64,000 nucleotides of DNA from CAWBRT01 sp963814745 (GTDB lineage Bacteria; Acidobacteriota; Terriglobia; Terriglobales; Acidobacteriaceae). The notes under the pieces were generated by a model. It did not search any database. It worked only from the letters and a program-made list of their open reading frames with translations, and had not been told where the DNA came from. Numbering within the stretch: the stretch's first letter is position 1; the number at the start of each line of letters is the position of its first letter. The DNA is taken from positions 124,001 to 188,000 of the forward strand of contig CAWFEA010000006.1 in NCBI GenBank assembly GCA_963814745.1. The letters are read 5' to 3'. The translations under genes were made by a program, and so were the position numbers. Positions 36,080-44,304 of this stretch are shown one piece after another.

Positions 36080-37090
36080 TCAATATCCCTCATGGGCGGC
36101 AGCGACCAGCGCCTTCAGGTTCTCAAGCGGCGTAGTCAGCGGAATCGCGCACTCCGGTGCGATCATGTTCACCCCGGCCTCGACCGCATAGCGCACCTGC
36201 TTGCGCACGTCTTCCGGAGTACCTTGCAAAAGCGTCTTGGGATTGTTCACATTGCCCACCAGGCACATGCGATGGCCCACCTTGGCAACCGCGACTTTAG
36301 AATCCACCTGCCATTCGAAGTTGTAACCATCAAATCCGGCGTCGGCGAACAGCTCGATCCGGTCCAGACAATTTCCGCACACATGCAGAATGAGCGGTCC
36401 CTCGATTTCCGCCGTTATTTCCTTATGGATCTCTAACAGGTAGTCCCGGTAGTGATAACTGCCTACCAGATTGCCAGTCGCATGGTCGGCGAAAACCACG
36501 ATGTCAGCTCCGGCCTTGAATTGCTCCTTGGCGAACGCAATCGACACCGGCATCAGCTGGCGGAGCATCCTGACAACCTTGTCCTTTTCTCCCAGACCAA
36601 CTTGCAGGAGCAGGTTTTGCGTTCCGGCCATGTGGTAGGAGAGCGTCCACGGCCCCATCACCTTGCCCACCACGGCCACTCGTCCCCCGACTTGTTTGCG
36701 GAGTTTTGTGAGGGCGTCGAGGACTACCCGCATGGAGGGCTTTTCGAGAATGTTTTCAGGGACGACGACATCGGAGAAATCCGCGTGGGGAGCATTCCGG
36801 CTGTCGGGCATCTGGTCCCGCGATCCCCAATCCACGTCGCAGCCCAGGGCGGCGGCCTCCTGATGCACGCTGTACTCGGGCATCACCGTGTCGAAACCGA
36901 CGATTTCGTGCCCCGCGAGGGCAAGCTCGGCCATGGCCTCGGCGTTGACGTGGGCTTCCGGGAAAGACACCCCGCTGGCATCCATCAGGTCGTGGCAGAC
37001 GATCGAAGTAACCGTCGCCGCCGGCGGCCGGGTTCCCTTTTTGCCGTTATACAAGGCCGACATGACCAGGTTATATGGCGTTGATTTCAT
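36080..37090 (-). CDS. Uroporphyrinogen-decarboxylase-family methyltransferase (MtaA/MtbA-like)
   Basis: 336 residues. This branch of the URO-D family transfers a methyl group between a corrinoid protein and a thiol or other acceptor, with catalytic zinc. The zinc ligands are visible: LILHVCGNCLDRIELF (His-x-Cys) and, about 80 residues later, APECAIPLTTP (Cys). Also GKVMGPWTLSYHMAG and VFADHATGNLVG. No decarboxylase-specific N-terminal FMRQAG motif is present. The pairing with a corrinoid protein just upstream supports methyl transfer rather than haem synthesis. Confidence 0.85.
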   Translation of the reverse strand: MKSTPYNLVMSALYNGKKGTRPPAATVTSIVCHDLMDASGVSFPEAHVNAEAMAELALAGHEIVGFDTVMPEYSVHQEAAALGCDVDWGSRDQMPDSRNAPHADFSDVVVPENILEKPSMRVVLDALTKLRKQVGGRVAVVGKVMGPWTLSYHMAGTQNLLLQVGLGEKDKVVRMLRQLMPVSIAFAKEQFKAGADIVVFADHATGNLVGSYHYRDYLLEIHKEITAEIEGPLILHVCGNCLDRIELFADAGFDGYNFEWQVDSKVAVAKVGHRMCLVGNVNNPKTLLQGTPEDVRKQVRYAVEAGVNMIAPECAIPLTTPLENLKALVAAAHEGY

Positions 37091-37108
37091 ATAAGATTCG
37101 TCCTCATC

Positions 37109-37144
37109 GATCGGTAAGACTCTAATGATCGGTAAGACTCTGGT
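37109..37144. repeat. 18-bp tandem duplication upstream of the methyltransferase
   Basis: GATCGGTAAGACTCTAAT is followed directly by GATCGGTAAGACTCTGGT, 19 bases from the methyltransferase start. It could be a recent slippage duplication or a paired regulator site. Confidence 0.6.
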
Positions 37145-37183
37145 TGATGCGCCACCAACCCCGGGTCTCGCTTCTTCTGTCGA

Positions 37184-37825
37184 TCAATCGCGAGAAATAA
37201 GTGTTCTTGCCAGTTGAACCGCTCCGGCGGCATCTTTTGCATAACCATCGGCGCCGATCTTTTCCGCGAATTGCGCGTCCACCGGAGCGCCGCCAACCAT
37301 GACCTTCACTTTGCTCCTCAGCCCTTTTTGCTGCATCACCTCGATGACTTTCTGCATCTCGGACATGGTTGTGGTGAGCAGAGTAGAAAGGCCGAGGATG
37401 TCGGGTTTCATCGCCGCCACCTTATTCACGACCTGCTCCACACCTTGATTAACCCCGAGGTCCGTGACTTCAAAACCTGCTCCCTCAAGCATCATGACGA
37501 CCAGATTCTTTCCGATGTCGTGCAGATCGCCCCTGACCGTGCCCATGAGCACGGTCCCCTTTGATTTCGAGTCTTCTCCCTGCAGCAAAGGCTTGAGAAC
37601 CGCCAAGCCTTTCTGCATGGTGAGGGCGGCAATCAGCATCTCTGGAACAAATATCTCTCCGCTCGCGAATTGTTGGCCGACTACATCCATGCCGCCGATG
37701 AGCGCCGTATTGATGATGCTACTGAGATCGACTTTTTCATCAACCGCGGTTTGGACCAAGGGTCCGATTTCTTTGTGCTTGCCGCCTACGACGGCAGCTT
37801 TTATCTGCCCAAGTCTCTCAGTCAT
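37184..37825 (-). CDS. Corrinoid (B12-binding) protein of a methyltransferase system
   Basis: 213 residues with the two-domain layout of MtaC/MtbC/MttC-type proteins: an N-terminal four-helix cap (GGMDVVGQQFASGEIFVPEML) and a B12-binding Rossmann domain with the lower-ligand motif GTVRGDLHDIGKN (DxHxxG), LGLSTLLTTTM and the VMVGGAPV loop. It carries the methyl group from a dedicated substrate methyltransferase to the MtaA/MtbA-like enzyme encoded 93 bases downstream. The substrate-specific methyltransferase (MtaB/MttB type) and a reductive activase are not in the window. Confidence 0.93.
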   Translation of the reverse strand: MTERLGQIKAAVVGGKHKEIGPLVQTAVDEKVDLSSIINTALIGGMDVVGQQFASGEIFVPEMLIAALTMQKGLAVLKPLLQGEDSKSKGTVLMGTVRGDLHDIGKNLVVMMLEGAGFEVTDLGVNQGVEQVVNKVAAMKPDILGLSTLLTTTMSEMQKVIEVMQQKGLRSKVKVMVGGAPVDAQFAEKIGADGYAKDAAGAVQLARTLISRD

Positions 37826-38709
37826 TCCTGCATCCTCCTGCTGCGCTTAACTCATTCATCAGGCGTCTTCATTCCGAAATACCGGCGGAGTCCCGCGCCG
37901 CCGTGGCATCCGGGCGCGAGCATAACCTCCGCAATCGCCGTCAACCGCAGGCTCCCGGTCGCCACCAGCCGTTCGGAATACGTCTCGTTTGTCGATGGTT
38001 CTGCCGCAGAGAGTATACCGGGAACATGGCGTAGCTGAAAAGGCTCTGTCAGGCTGACGATTTCTCGCCACTCCTCTCTGATCGAGAGAGACTTAGATAT
38101 GCGCGGGCGCCACATTCACTCAAGCACAAGACTTGGGATTTCGATCCCCGGCCTTTCTCGCCTTCGGTTCGCGGATATCGCCCTCGCTTGCGCTCGCCTG
38201 ATGAGCGGCGCGGATTCGTGAGCAGCAGCCCGGCTGCGATCCTTTGAAGAATATTTGTCGCCGTGCCTCGGCAGCGAGAAGCCACAAAAGCTCGCGCACC
38301 TCGCCTTCCGTCTTACGTCATAAGATATCGCCGTCTCCATGCCGCTTTTCGCGGCTGGATGCGGTTTTTAGCATTGCAAATTCAATCCGCAAATATCAGA
38401 ATGTATGGCGATTCAGAGACTCTAAGAAAATATTCGTTCGATCCGACCTGACGGAGACGGGACCAATGGCCGCAGTACCGGATGAAGTCCGCTTGATTCG
38501 CGCGGCACGATTCGCTCTTCGGTTTGCCTTATGAGCCCGCCGGAAGTGTGTCTCGAATGTCTTTCGAACGGACGAAGTTGCACTACGCAGCCAGAGAAGA
38601 GCTGGTCGCGGAAGGTTCTTTTCGGAACGGCCGGCTTTAGCCGTGCCGCTCAAGAATACAGACCGCTTAACGGCGCGGCTGAAATCGCACGCCTGACAAG
38701 GAGAAGACC
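37826..38709. other. 884-base divergent gap between corrinoid and uptake blocks
   Basis: No convincing gene. A minus-strand open frame of 87 codons at 37852-38115 precedes the corrinoid gene by 26 bases, but its sequence (RPRISKSLSIREEW...) fits no family and there is no clear ribosome-binding site. The right half includes the short hairpin repeat at about 38625-38650. Promoters of both blocks should lie here. Confidence 0.5.
38625..38650. repeat. Short hairpin repeat, copy C
   Basis: CGGCCGGCTTTAGCCGTGCC, the same GGCTTTAGCC core as the copies at 5920 and 7592. It lies about 60 bases before the cupin gene. Confidence 0.55.
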
Positions 38710-39078
38710 ATGCCGGAAGTGAAACCGAAATACTACTACCGCGTCGCCGATGTTCCCCTGACGCCGCTCACGGACAAGGTAGGAACCCACTTTATCGCAG
38801 GCCAGAACATTCTGTGCAGCTTCATCGAGCAGCCGCCCGGAGCCACTTTCCCGCTTCACAGCCACCCGGCAGAGCAGATCCTGGTCATCCTGGAAGGCTC
38901 CGAAGAACACATCTGCGGGGACGAGAAGTTCACCATGAAGGCCGGCGACGTTTGCGTCCATCCGCCGAACACTCCCCACGGCGGCGCCACCCCGACCGGG
39001 TTCAAGGGCATCGACATTTTCTCCCCGCCGCGGGAGGACTACCTGGCGATGATGCGCAAGGCAGGTGTGTTGAAGTAA
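38710..39078 (+). CDS. Small cupin-domain protein
   Basis: 122 residues, one cupin barrel. Cupin motif 1 is PLHSHPAEQILVILEG (His-x-His...Gln/Glu) and motif 2 is GDVCVHPPNTPHGG (His). Metal ligands are complete. Such single-domain cupins act as small enzymes or effector sensors beside catabolic genes. AAGGAGA about eight bases upstream is a strong ribosome-binding site. It is the first gene of the plus-strand uptake block. Confidence 0.85.
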   Translation: MPEVKPKYYYRVADVPLTPLTDKVGTHFIAGQNILCSFIEQPPGATFPLHSHPAEQILVILEGSEEHICGDEKFTMKAGDVCVHPPNTPHGGATPTGFKGIDIFSPPREDYLAMMRKAGVLK

Positions 39079-39085
39079 GCGAGCC

Positions 39086-39146
39086 GGTTCCATGCCCGCG
39101 GGCATGGAACCTAGCGTCCTAGGCCGCCGGGAGAGCAGCCGGCGGC
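39086..39146 (+). promoter_or_regulatory. Two strong hairpins between cupin and TRAP genes
   Basis: A perfect 26-base palindrome (39086-39111, arms GGTTCCATGCCC and GGGCATGGAACC) is followed by a second stem (GCCGCCGG at 39123-39130 with CCGGCGGC). There is no T-tract, so they are more likely mRNA-stabilising or processing hairpins than a terminator. Confidence 0.6.
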
Positions 39147-39174
39147 AGGCTTGCCGTGTCCAAGGGTTGCACGC

Positions 39175-41076
39175 ATGCGAGATGTGATGGTCATTGAAAA
39201 AGAGATTACCGCGGCTATCCCGTCGGCGGTTTCGCGGCCGCAAACCGGCGTCGTCCTCCGGGTGATCGACACCTGCGCGGACGGTCTGCTGGTTGTGGCC
39301 CTGCTGGGCGAGCTGGGAATCGTTTTCGCCAATGTTCTGGCGCGCGTCTTCTTCAATACATCCTTTCTGTGGGCGGATGAGGTGGCGCGGTTCGTGCTGT
39401 CGATCATTGCCTTCATCGGCGGCGCGGTCGCTTATCGGCGCCGTGAACACGCGATCGTGCGCGTGGTCCTCAATCGCTGTCCCGCGGGGATGCAGCGGGT
39501 GTGCTTCGCGCTGGGCGATATCCTGGCGCTCTTCGTCTCACTCGTGGCCGGGTACGCCTCCTTCGAATTCATTCAATCGAGCTGGAACGAACTGACCCCG
39601 ATCTTCCAAATCCCGGCGGCCACGATCGCCATTCCGCTGACCGTGGGGTTGGCGCTGATCGCCGTTTACGCCGTCAACCACCTGCGCCGCGAGCACGGAC
39701 TGCGAGCTTGGGTCGTGGGAGGCATTTTCATCGTGGTCATGGCTGCGGCCATAGCCACCCGCGGCATGTGGCTGGATTGGTTCGCCGGCGACCATGCCAT
39801 CATCGCCACCGTCACTTTCTTCATCCTGGCGATCCTGGTCGGCGTGCCGGTGGGATTTGTGCTGCTGCTGGCCACTGCAGGTTATCTGTGGGTGACCGAC
39901 GCTCCCTCGCTGGTGTCGCTTCCGCAGAGCATGGTGAACGGAACCGGGAACTATATTCTCCTGGCAGTGCCGTTCTTCATCTTCGCCGGACTGATCATGG
40001 AGCGGGGAGGCATCAGCCTGCGGCTGGTCCATTTCATCGAAACCGTCGTCGGCCACTTGCGGGGCGGACTGCTGCAGGTCGCGGTGGTCAGCATGTACAT
40101 CGTCTCCGGCCTTTCCGGGTCCAAGCCTGCCGACGTGGCCGCCGTCGGTACCGTGATGCGTGACCGTTTGCGCGACCGCCATGGTTCGGGCGAGGGCGCG
40201 GCCGTGCTGGCCGCTTCGGCCATCATGGGTGAAACCGTCCCGCCCAGCATCGCCATGCTCATCGTCGGCTCGATCACCCAGCTATCGATGGCCGGCCTGT
40301 TCATCGGCGGTGTCATTCCCGCGGCGGTCATGGCCGCCTGCCTCATGGTGCTCATCTATATCCGGGCTCGCCGCGCGGGGATACCGTGCACGCCGCGCGC
40401 CCCGGTGGTATCCATGCTGCGGTCGGGCATCATCGCGGTGCCGGCGTTGCTGATGCCGGTGATCCTGCTGGTGGGCATCCTGGCGGGCATCGCCACCCCG
40501 ACGGAGGTGGCGACCTTCTCCGTCCTCTACGGCCTTGGATTAGCCATCGTGGTCTATCGTGTCATGGGCTGGAAGAGCTTTTTCCAAACCGTGCTCGATA
40601 CCGCTTCGCTCACGGGCATGCTGCTCTTTATCTTTGCCGCATCGGCTGGGTTTTCGTGGTCGCTCACCGTGGCCTATGTGCCGCAGCGTCTCGTCGCCCT
40701 GCTCCACGGCATGCAGAACAGCACGGGGATTTTCATGGTCGCCTTCATTCTGCTCCTGGTGGTGGCCGGCGTGCTCTTGGAGGGACTGCCCTCCCTGAAC
40801 GTCCTCGCGCCCCTTTTGCTTCCTATTGCCGCCAAGATCGGCGTGAGTACGCTGCACTATGCCTTGGTGCTGATCATCGCCATGGGAGTCGGCGGCTTCA
40901 TGCCGTTGGCCGGGGTCGGCTTCTATGTTTGTTGCGCCATCATGCAAACCGGGATTGAGGATGCCTCGCGCGCCATGGTCCCCTATTTGATCGTGATCAT
41001 CATTGGCCTGCTCATGGTGGCATTCGTGCCGTGGTTCACCTTGTTCCTCCCGCACTATTTCGGCTTTGGAGGATGA
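39175..41076 (+). CDS. Fused TRAP transporter permease (DctQ-DctM)
   Basis: About 633 residues. Residues 25-190 form the small four-helix DctQ part (GELGIVFANVLARVFFNTSFLWADEVARF). The rest is the large DctM part (ILLAVPFFIFAGLIMERGG, SGSKPADVAAVGTVM, GETVPPSIAMLIVGS, MPVILLVGILAGIATPTEVAT). Sodium-driven uptake of a carboxylate-type substrate delivered by the binding protein encoded next. Fused Q-M proteins are a known variant. Start candidates are ATG 39175 and 39187. The substrate is not predictable. Confidence 0.93.
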   Translation: MRDVMVIEKEITAAIPSAVSRPQTGVVLRVIDTCADGLLVVALLGELGIVFANVLARVFFNTSFLWADEVARFVLSIIAFIGGAVAYRRREHAIVRVVLNRCPAGMQRVCFALGDILALFVSLVAGYASFEFIQSSWNELTPIFQIPAATIAIPLTVGLALIAVYAVNHLRREHGLRAWVVGGIFIVVMAAAIATRGMWLDWFAGDHAIIATVTFFILAILVGVPVGFVLLLATAGYLWVTDAPSLVSLPQSMVNGTGNYILLAVPFFIFAGLIMERGGISLRLVHFIETVVGHLRGGLLQVAVVSMYIVSGLSGSKPADVAAVGTVMRDRLRDRHGSGEGAAVLAASAIMGETVPPSIAMLIVGSITQLSMAGLFIGGVIPAAVMAACLMVLIYIRARRAGIPCTPRAPVVSMLRSGIIAVPALLMPVILLVGILAGIATPTEVATFSVLYGLGLAIVVYRVMGWKSFFQTVLDTASLTGMLLFIFAASAGFSWSLTVAYVPQRLVALLHGMQNSTGIFMVAFILLLVVAGVLLEGLPSLNVLAPLLLPIAAKIGVSTLHYALVLIIAMGVGGFMPLAGVGFYVCCAIMQTGIEDASRAMVPYLIVIIIGLLMVAFVPWFTLFLPHYFGFGG

Positions 41077-41292
41077 GCTGCGGCACGCCGGAGCCGGCTA
41101 TTCGGCAACGACAAGCGGCCGTTTCCGGGAACCTTGGATCGTGGTGGAAGGTTTTGCTTTTCAGTTGCAGGGCGGGGAAATTCCCGCGGGACCCGGCAGT
41201 CCGGCACGAGCGCTGGCGGACCAGCAAGTCTGGGACAGCGCAACGACCTGTCGGGGTGGCAGTCTGAGTCCCATAACATTAAGGAGACGCAC

Positions 41293-42303
41293 ATGAATCG
41301 CAGGACATTTATCAAGAACAGCATGGGAGTCGCCGGACTTGCCTTGGCGGCGCCTTACGTAACGCGTGCGGCGGTGTCGGCCCCGCTCACGCTTCGCTTC
41401 GCCCACTTTGGGGCGGAAGACCATCCCTCCAATGTCGCGGCCAAACAGTTTGCCAGCCGGGTCGAGCACCGCACCGGCGGCGCCATCAAGGTTCAGATCT
41501 TCCCCAACAATCAACTGGGCGGCCCACCCGAGCAGGCCCAGCAAGTCAAGCTAGGCACCATCGATATGGCGCTGCCGACGCAGGGACAGCTGCAGAACTT
41601 CGAGAAGGCCTTTGCCACAGTCATGCTCCCCTTTGTCTTTGACAGTCCCGCCCATGTTTTCCGCGTCTTGGACGGCCCCGCCATGCAGTGGCTCGCCCCG
41701 CTCGCCGAGAAGCAAGGCTTCGTTATGTTGCGCAATTGGGAGTACGGCTTCCGCGACCTGACCAACAGTAAGCATCCGATCCATACGCCCGACGACGTCA
41801 AGGGATTAAAAATCCGCACCCCGCCTGAGATTCAAATTCAGGCAGCCATGGAAGCGCTAGGCGGCGTGGTCCAGGCCATCGCCTTCCCGGAACTCTATCT
41901 CGCCCTCGCCCAGAAGGTGGTGGACGCCCAGGAGAATCCCATCGCGGTCATTTACTTCAATAAGTACAATGAGGTGCAGAAGCATCTCGCCATCACCCAG
42001 CACGTTTACAACAACATGATTCACGTGGTCAGCGCCAACGCATGGAAGAAGCTGACCCCCGCGCAGCAGACCATCTTCCGCGAGGAAAGCACTTCGGCGG
42101 GCGACCTCATGCGCAAGCTGATTGCCGACGAAGAGGTTTCTCAGATCAAGAAGATGGAAAGCCAGGGCTTGGCAGTGACTCGCCCGGACCTCGCGCCATT
42201 CCGGGCCAAAATGGAGCCGGCTTACAAGCGGGTGGCCGCCTTTGCCGGCGAGGAGAACGTCAGGAAATTCAGGGAAATGGTGGACAAGGCGCGAAAGGGC
42301 TGA
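41293..42303 (+). CDS. TRAP transporter substrate-binding protein DctP family
   Basis: 336 residues from ATG 41293 (AAGGAG about eight bases upstream). It has a twin-arginine style leader (MNRRTFIKNSMGVAGLALAA), then LRFAHFGAEDHPSNVAAKQF, ELGGPPEQ-like QLGGPPEQAQQVKLGTIDMA, the conserved arginine region GLKIRTPPEIQIQAAMEALG that binds the substrate carboxylate, and FPELYLALAQKVVDAQENP. It captures the substrate in the periplasm for the fused permease. The Tat-type leader fits the tatA gene at 53.4 kb, though Tat export here is inference. Confidence 0.93.
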   Translation: MNRRTFIKNSMGVAGLALAAPYVTRAAVSAPLTLRFAHFGAEDHPSNVAAKQFASRVEHRTGGAIKVQIFPNNQLGGPPEQAQQVKLGTIDMALPTQGQLQNFEKAFATVMLPFVFDSPAHVFRVLDGPAMQWLAPLAEKQGFVMLRNWEYGFRDLTNSKHPIHTPDDVKGLKIRTPPEIQIQAAMEALGGVVQAIAFPELYLALAQKVVDAQENPIAVIYFNKYNEVQKHLAITQHVYNNMIHVVSANAWKKLTPAQQTIFREESTSAGDLMRKLIADEEVSQIKKMESQGLAVTRPDLAPFRAKMEPAYKRVAAFAGEENVRKFREMVDKARKG

Positions 42304-42437
42304 TTGACCCGAATCGGTGATTAGTTTTGATGCGGCTGGACACTCAGGGCTGGACTGTCGCCCGCAGGCGGGGCAGTCTGGCCGTTCCTGGATCCGTGGT
42401 TTGAGACTGAAAGATTTTCGTCAAGAGGAAAGCTAAC

Positions 42438-43763
42438 GTGGAGCGATACCGGAAGGTGGTGCAGATCGCCAACCAGCTTCGGCCGGAGGCGGTTGAGTTT
42501 GCCCGACGTCTCGTGCGTTGTCCGTCCCTGGGGGGAAGCGAAAAGGGCGTTGCCGATCTTTTGCTCGCGGAAATGAAGAGTATCGGCTACGACCAGGTTT
42601 TTCGTGACGACTGGGGAAATGTGGTTGGCATTATCGACAACCAGCCCGGCCCGGCGATTGTTTATAACGGCCACATGGATCATGTGCCCCCGGGTGAGTC
42701 GTCGCTGTGGGGCGGATACGACCCCTATGGCGCCGAGGTCGATCGGGTGGAGATCGATAACCGCGATGCCACTCAGAAAGAACGGGCCGAGGTCATTCAT
42801 GGGAGGGGCGTGGCGGACCTGAAGGGCGCTTTGGCTTGCGTTGTTTACGCCGGGAAGCTGCTCCTGCAATTGCGCCATGAAGGTCTGGCGCTGAAAGGCA
42901 AGTACATCGTCACCGCGGTTTGCCTCGAAGAGCCGGGCGATCAGGTCGGAACCATTCAGTTGATCGACGACACTTTCAAGAAGTTGCATTTGGACTACGA
43001 TGCCGCCGTGTCCTGTGAACCATCCTCCCTGGATATCGCGCTCGGGCATCGTGGCCGGGTCGAACCGGTGGTCAGCGTACACGGCAAAATCTGCCATGGG
43101 AGCGCGCCGTGGTTGGGAATCAATGCGGTTTATAAGGCGAACAAGTTTATTGATAAGGTCGCCAATGAACTGCCTGGCCGCTTTGCCGCCGATCCGGACC
43201 TCGGAAAGTCAAGTATCGCAATGACCATTATTAAAGCGAGCCCAGGAGAGCTGTGCATCGTTCCCGAGCGCTGCGACATGAACTTTGATCGCCGCTTTGT
43301 TCCGGGCGAGACGCCTGAAAGCTGTATTCGGCAGTTGCAGGACATCATCGACGGCCTTGCCGGACAAGATCCGGAATTCAAAGCTGAAGTGAAAATCGCC
43401 GAGGTCGTGCAGAAATTCTATACCGGTAAATCGGTAAAGATCGCCAACCGGAAGAATGCCTGGAAGACCCCAAAGCAGCATCCGTTCGTCCGGGCTATGG
43501 CTGAGGGCCTGGAAGCAGTCGGTCAAGAGGTGGGTTATCGCTACTGGTATTTCGGCACTGATTTATCAAAGGTAGCCGCCGAAGACCGCAAGCCGGCGAT
43601 TGGCTACGGGGCTGGGCAGGAGCAGCTGATCCACACCCCGTTTGAAAAACTCCGGACTGACTACATGGAAAAGAGTATCGCAGGCTATGCGGCGGGCTAT
43701 TTGAAGATCATGGAGTTGCCGAAGGAAGTATTTCAGCTTGAAGGGCAAGCAGTTTTGCGGTAA
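42438..43763 (+). CDS. M20-family metallohydrolase, YgeY type
   Basis: 441 residues with a GTG start after AAGAGGAAAGC. Metal ligands: NGHMDHVPPG (His, Asp-containing motif), GRGVADLKG (bridging Asp), CLEEPGDQ (general base and ligand), SCEPSS, and QLIHTPFEKL (His) at the end. The dimerisation lid lies between GHRGRVEPVVSVHG and MNFDRRFVPGE. Related enzymes hydrolyse N-acyl or ureido amino acids and dipeptides. Here it probably processes what the TRAP and SSS transporters bring in (inference from neighbours). Confidence 0.9.
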   Translation: MERYRKVVQIANQLRPEAVEFARRLVRCPSLGGSEKGVADLLLAEMKSIGYDQVFRDDWGNVVGIIDNQPGPAIVYNGHMDHVPPGESSLWGGYDPYGAEVDRVEIDNRDATQKERAEVIHGRGVADLKGALACVVYAGKLLLQLRHEGLALKGKYIVTAVCLEEPGDQVGTIQLIDDTFKKLHLDYDAAVSCEPSSLDIALGHRGRVEPVVSVHGKICHGSAPWLGINAVYKANKFIDKVANELPGRFAADPDLGKSSIAMTIIKASPGELCIVPERCDMNFDRRFVPGETPESCIRQLQDIIDGLAGQDPEFKAEVKIAEVVQKFYTGKSVKIANRKNAWKTPKQHPFVRAMAEGLEAVGQEVGYRYWYFGTDLSKVAAEDRKPAIGYGAGQEQLIHTPFEKLRTDYMEKSIAGYAAGYLKIMELPKEVFQLEGQAVLR

Positions 43764-44081
43764 CTTCACTGAACTCGGCATATTATGGCCCGCGGGAACC
43801 GGCAGCGTGCAACCCGGCTCCGAGCTCGGCGGAGCAGCTTGAAAGCTTCGCGATTTTAAGCCGAGTCGAGCAATGGCGCATGGATTTTTCTGAAATGGGT
43901 TTTTGCCACAAGTTCTGACCTTGGCGTAGTCAAGCAGTTTATAGTTCTTATCCAGATAATGGATTGGACAGATGCGCGACCGGCTGCTTAAATCCAGTTG
44001 AACCGGATGCCATCTCAATTATCCAGATATAGTCGTTGGCAAGTGTGTTTCTCGAACGCAAGAAAGAAATCACAAGGTGCA
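43764..44081. other. Intergenic stretch inside the uptake block
   Basis: 318 bases between the M20 and DUF3311 genes. There is no gene or repeat I can support. A CCGAGCTCGG palindrome near 43822 is too short to interpret. Confidence 0.45.
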
Positions 44082-44285
44082 ATGATGAACCCAATAAAAG
44101 TCGTGTTAAGCCTGTTTCCATTCGTATGGATCATAGGCGTGATACCCATCGTCAATCGGGTCAGGCCGTTCGTTTGCGGCCTTCCCTTCCTGGCCTTTTG
44201 GCTGGTTATGGGCATCCCCGTATGCTTTATCTGTATCTGGGGACTCTACAAAATCGACAACAAACATGATGGAGACGCTCGCTAG
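44082..44285 (+). CDS. DUF3311 small membrane protein, symporter partner
   Basis: 67 residues: MMNPIKVVLSLFPFVWIIGV, the helix PFVCGLPFLAFWLVMGIPVC and a short polar tail, i.e. two membrane helices with the DUF3311 layout. AAGGTG precedes the ATG. DUF3311 proteins are typically encoded just before sodium:solute symporters, as here (19 bases to the next start), and probably act as an accessory subunit. Confidence 0.8.
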   Translation: MMNPIKVVLSLFPFVWIIGVIPIVNRVRPFVCGLPFLAFWLVMGIPVCFICIWGLYKIDNKHDGDAR

Positions 44286-44304
44286 CGAAAGGTAGGTGAG
44301 AGAA

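Noticed and set aside
36080..37090. Annotating this gene as hemE (uroporphyrinogen decarboxylase)
   Set aside because: The zinc-ligand pattern HVC...C and the neighbouring corrinoid protein fit a methyltransferase; decarboxylase N-terminal motifs are lacking.
37852..38115. 87-codon frame just upstream of the corrinoid gene
   Set aside because: Position suggests an operon gene, but the sequence resembles no family and the start lacks a ribosome-binding site. Kept only as a note in the gap entry.
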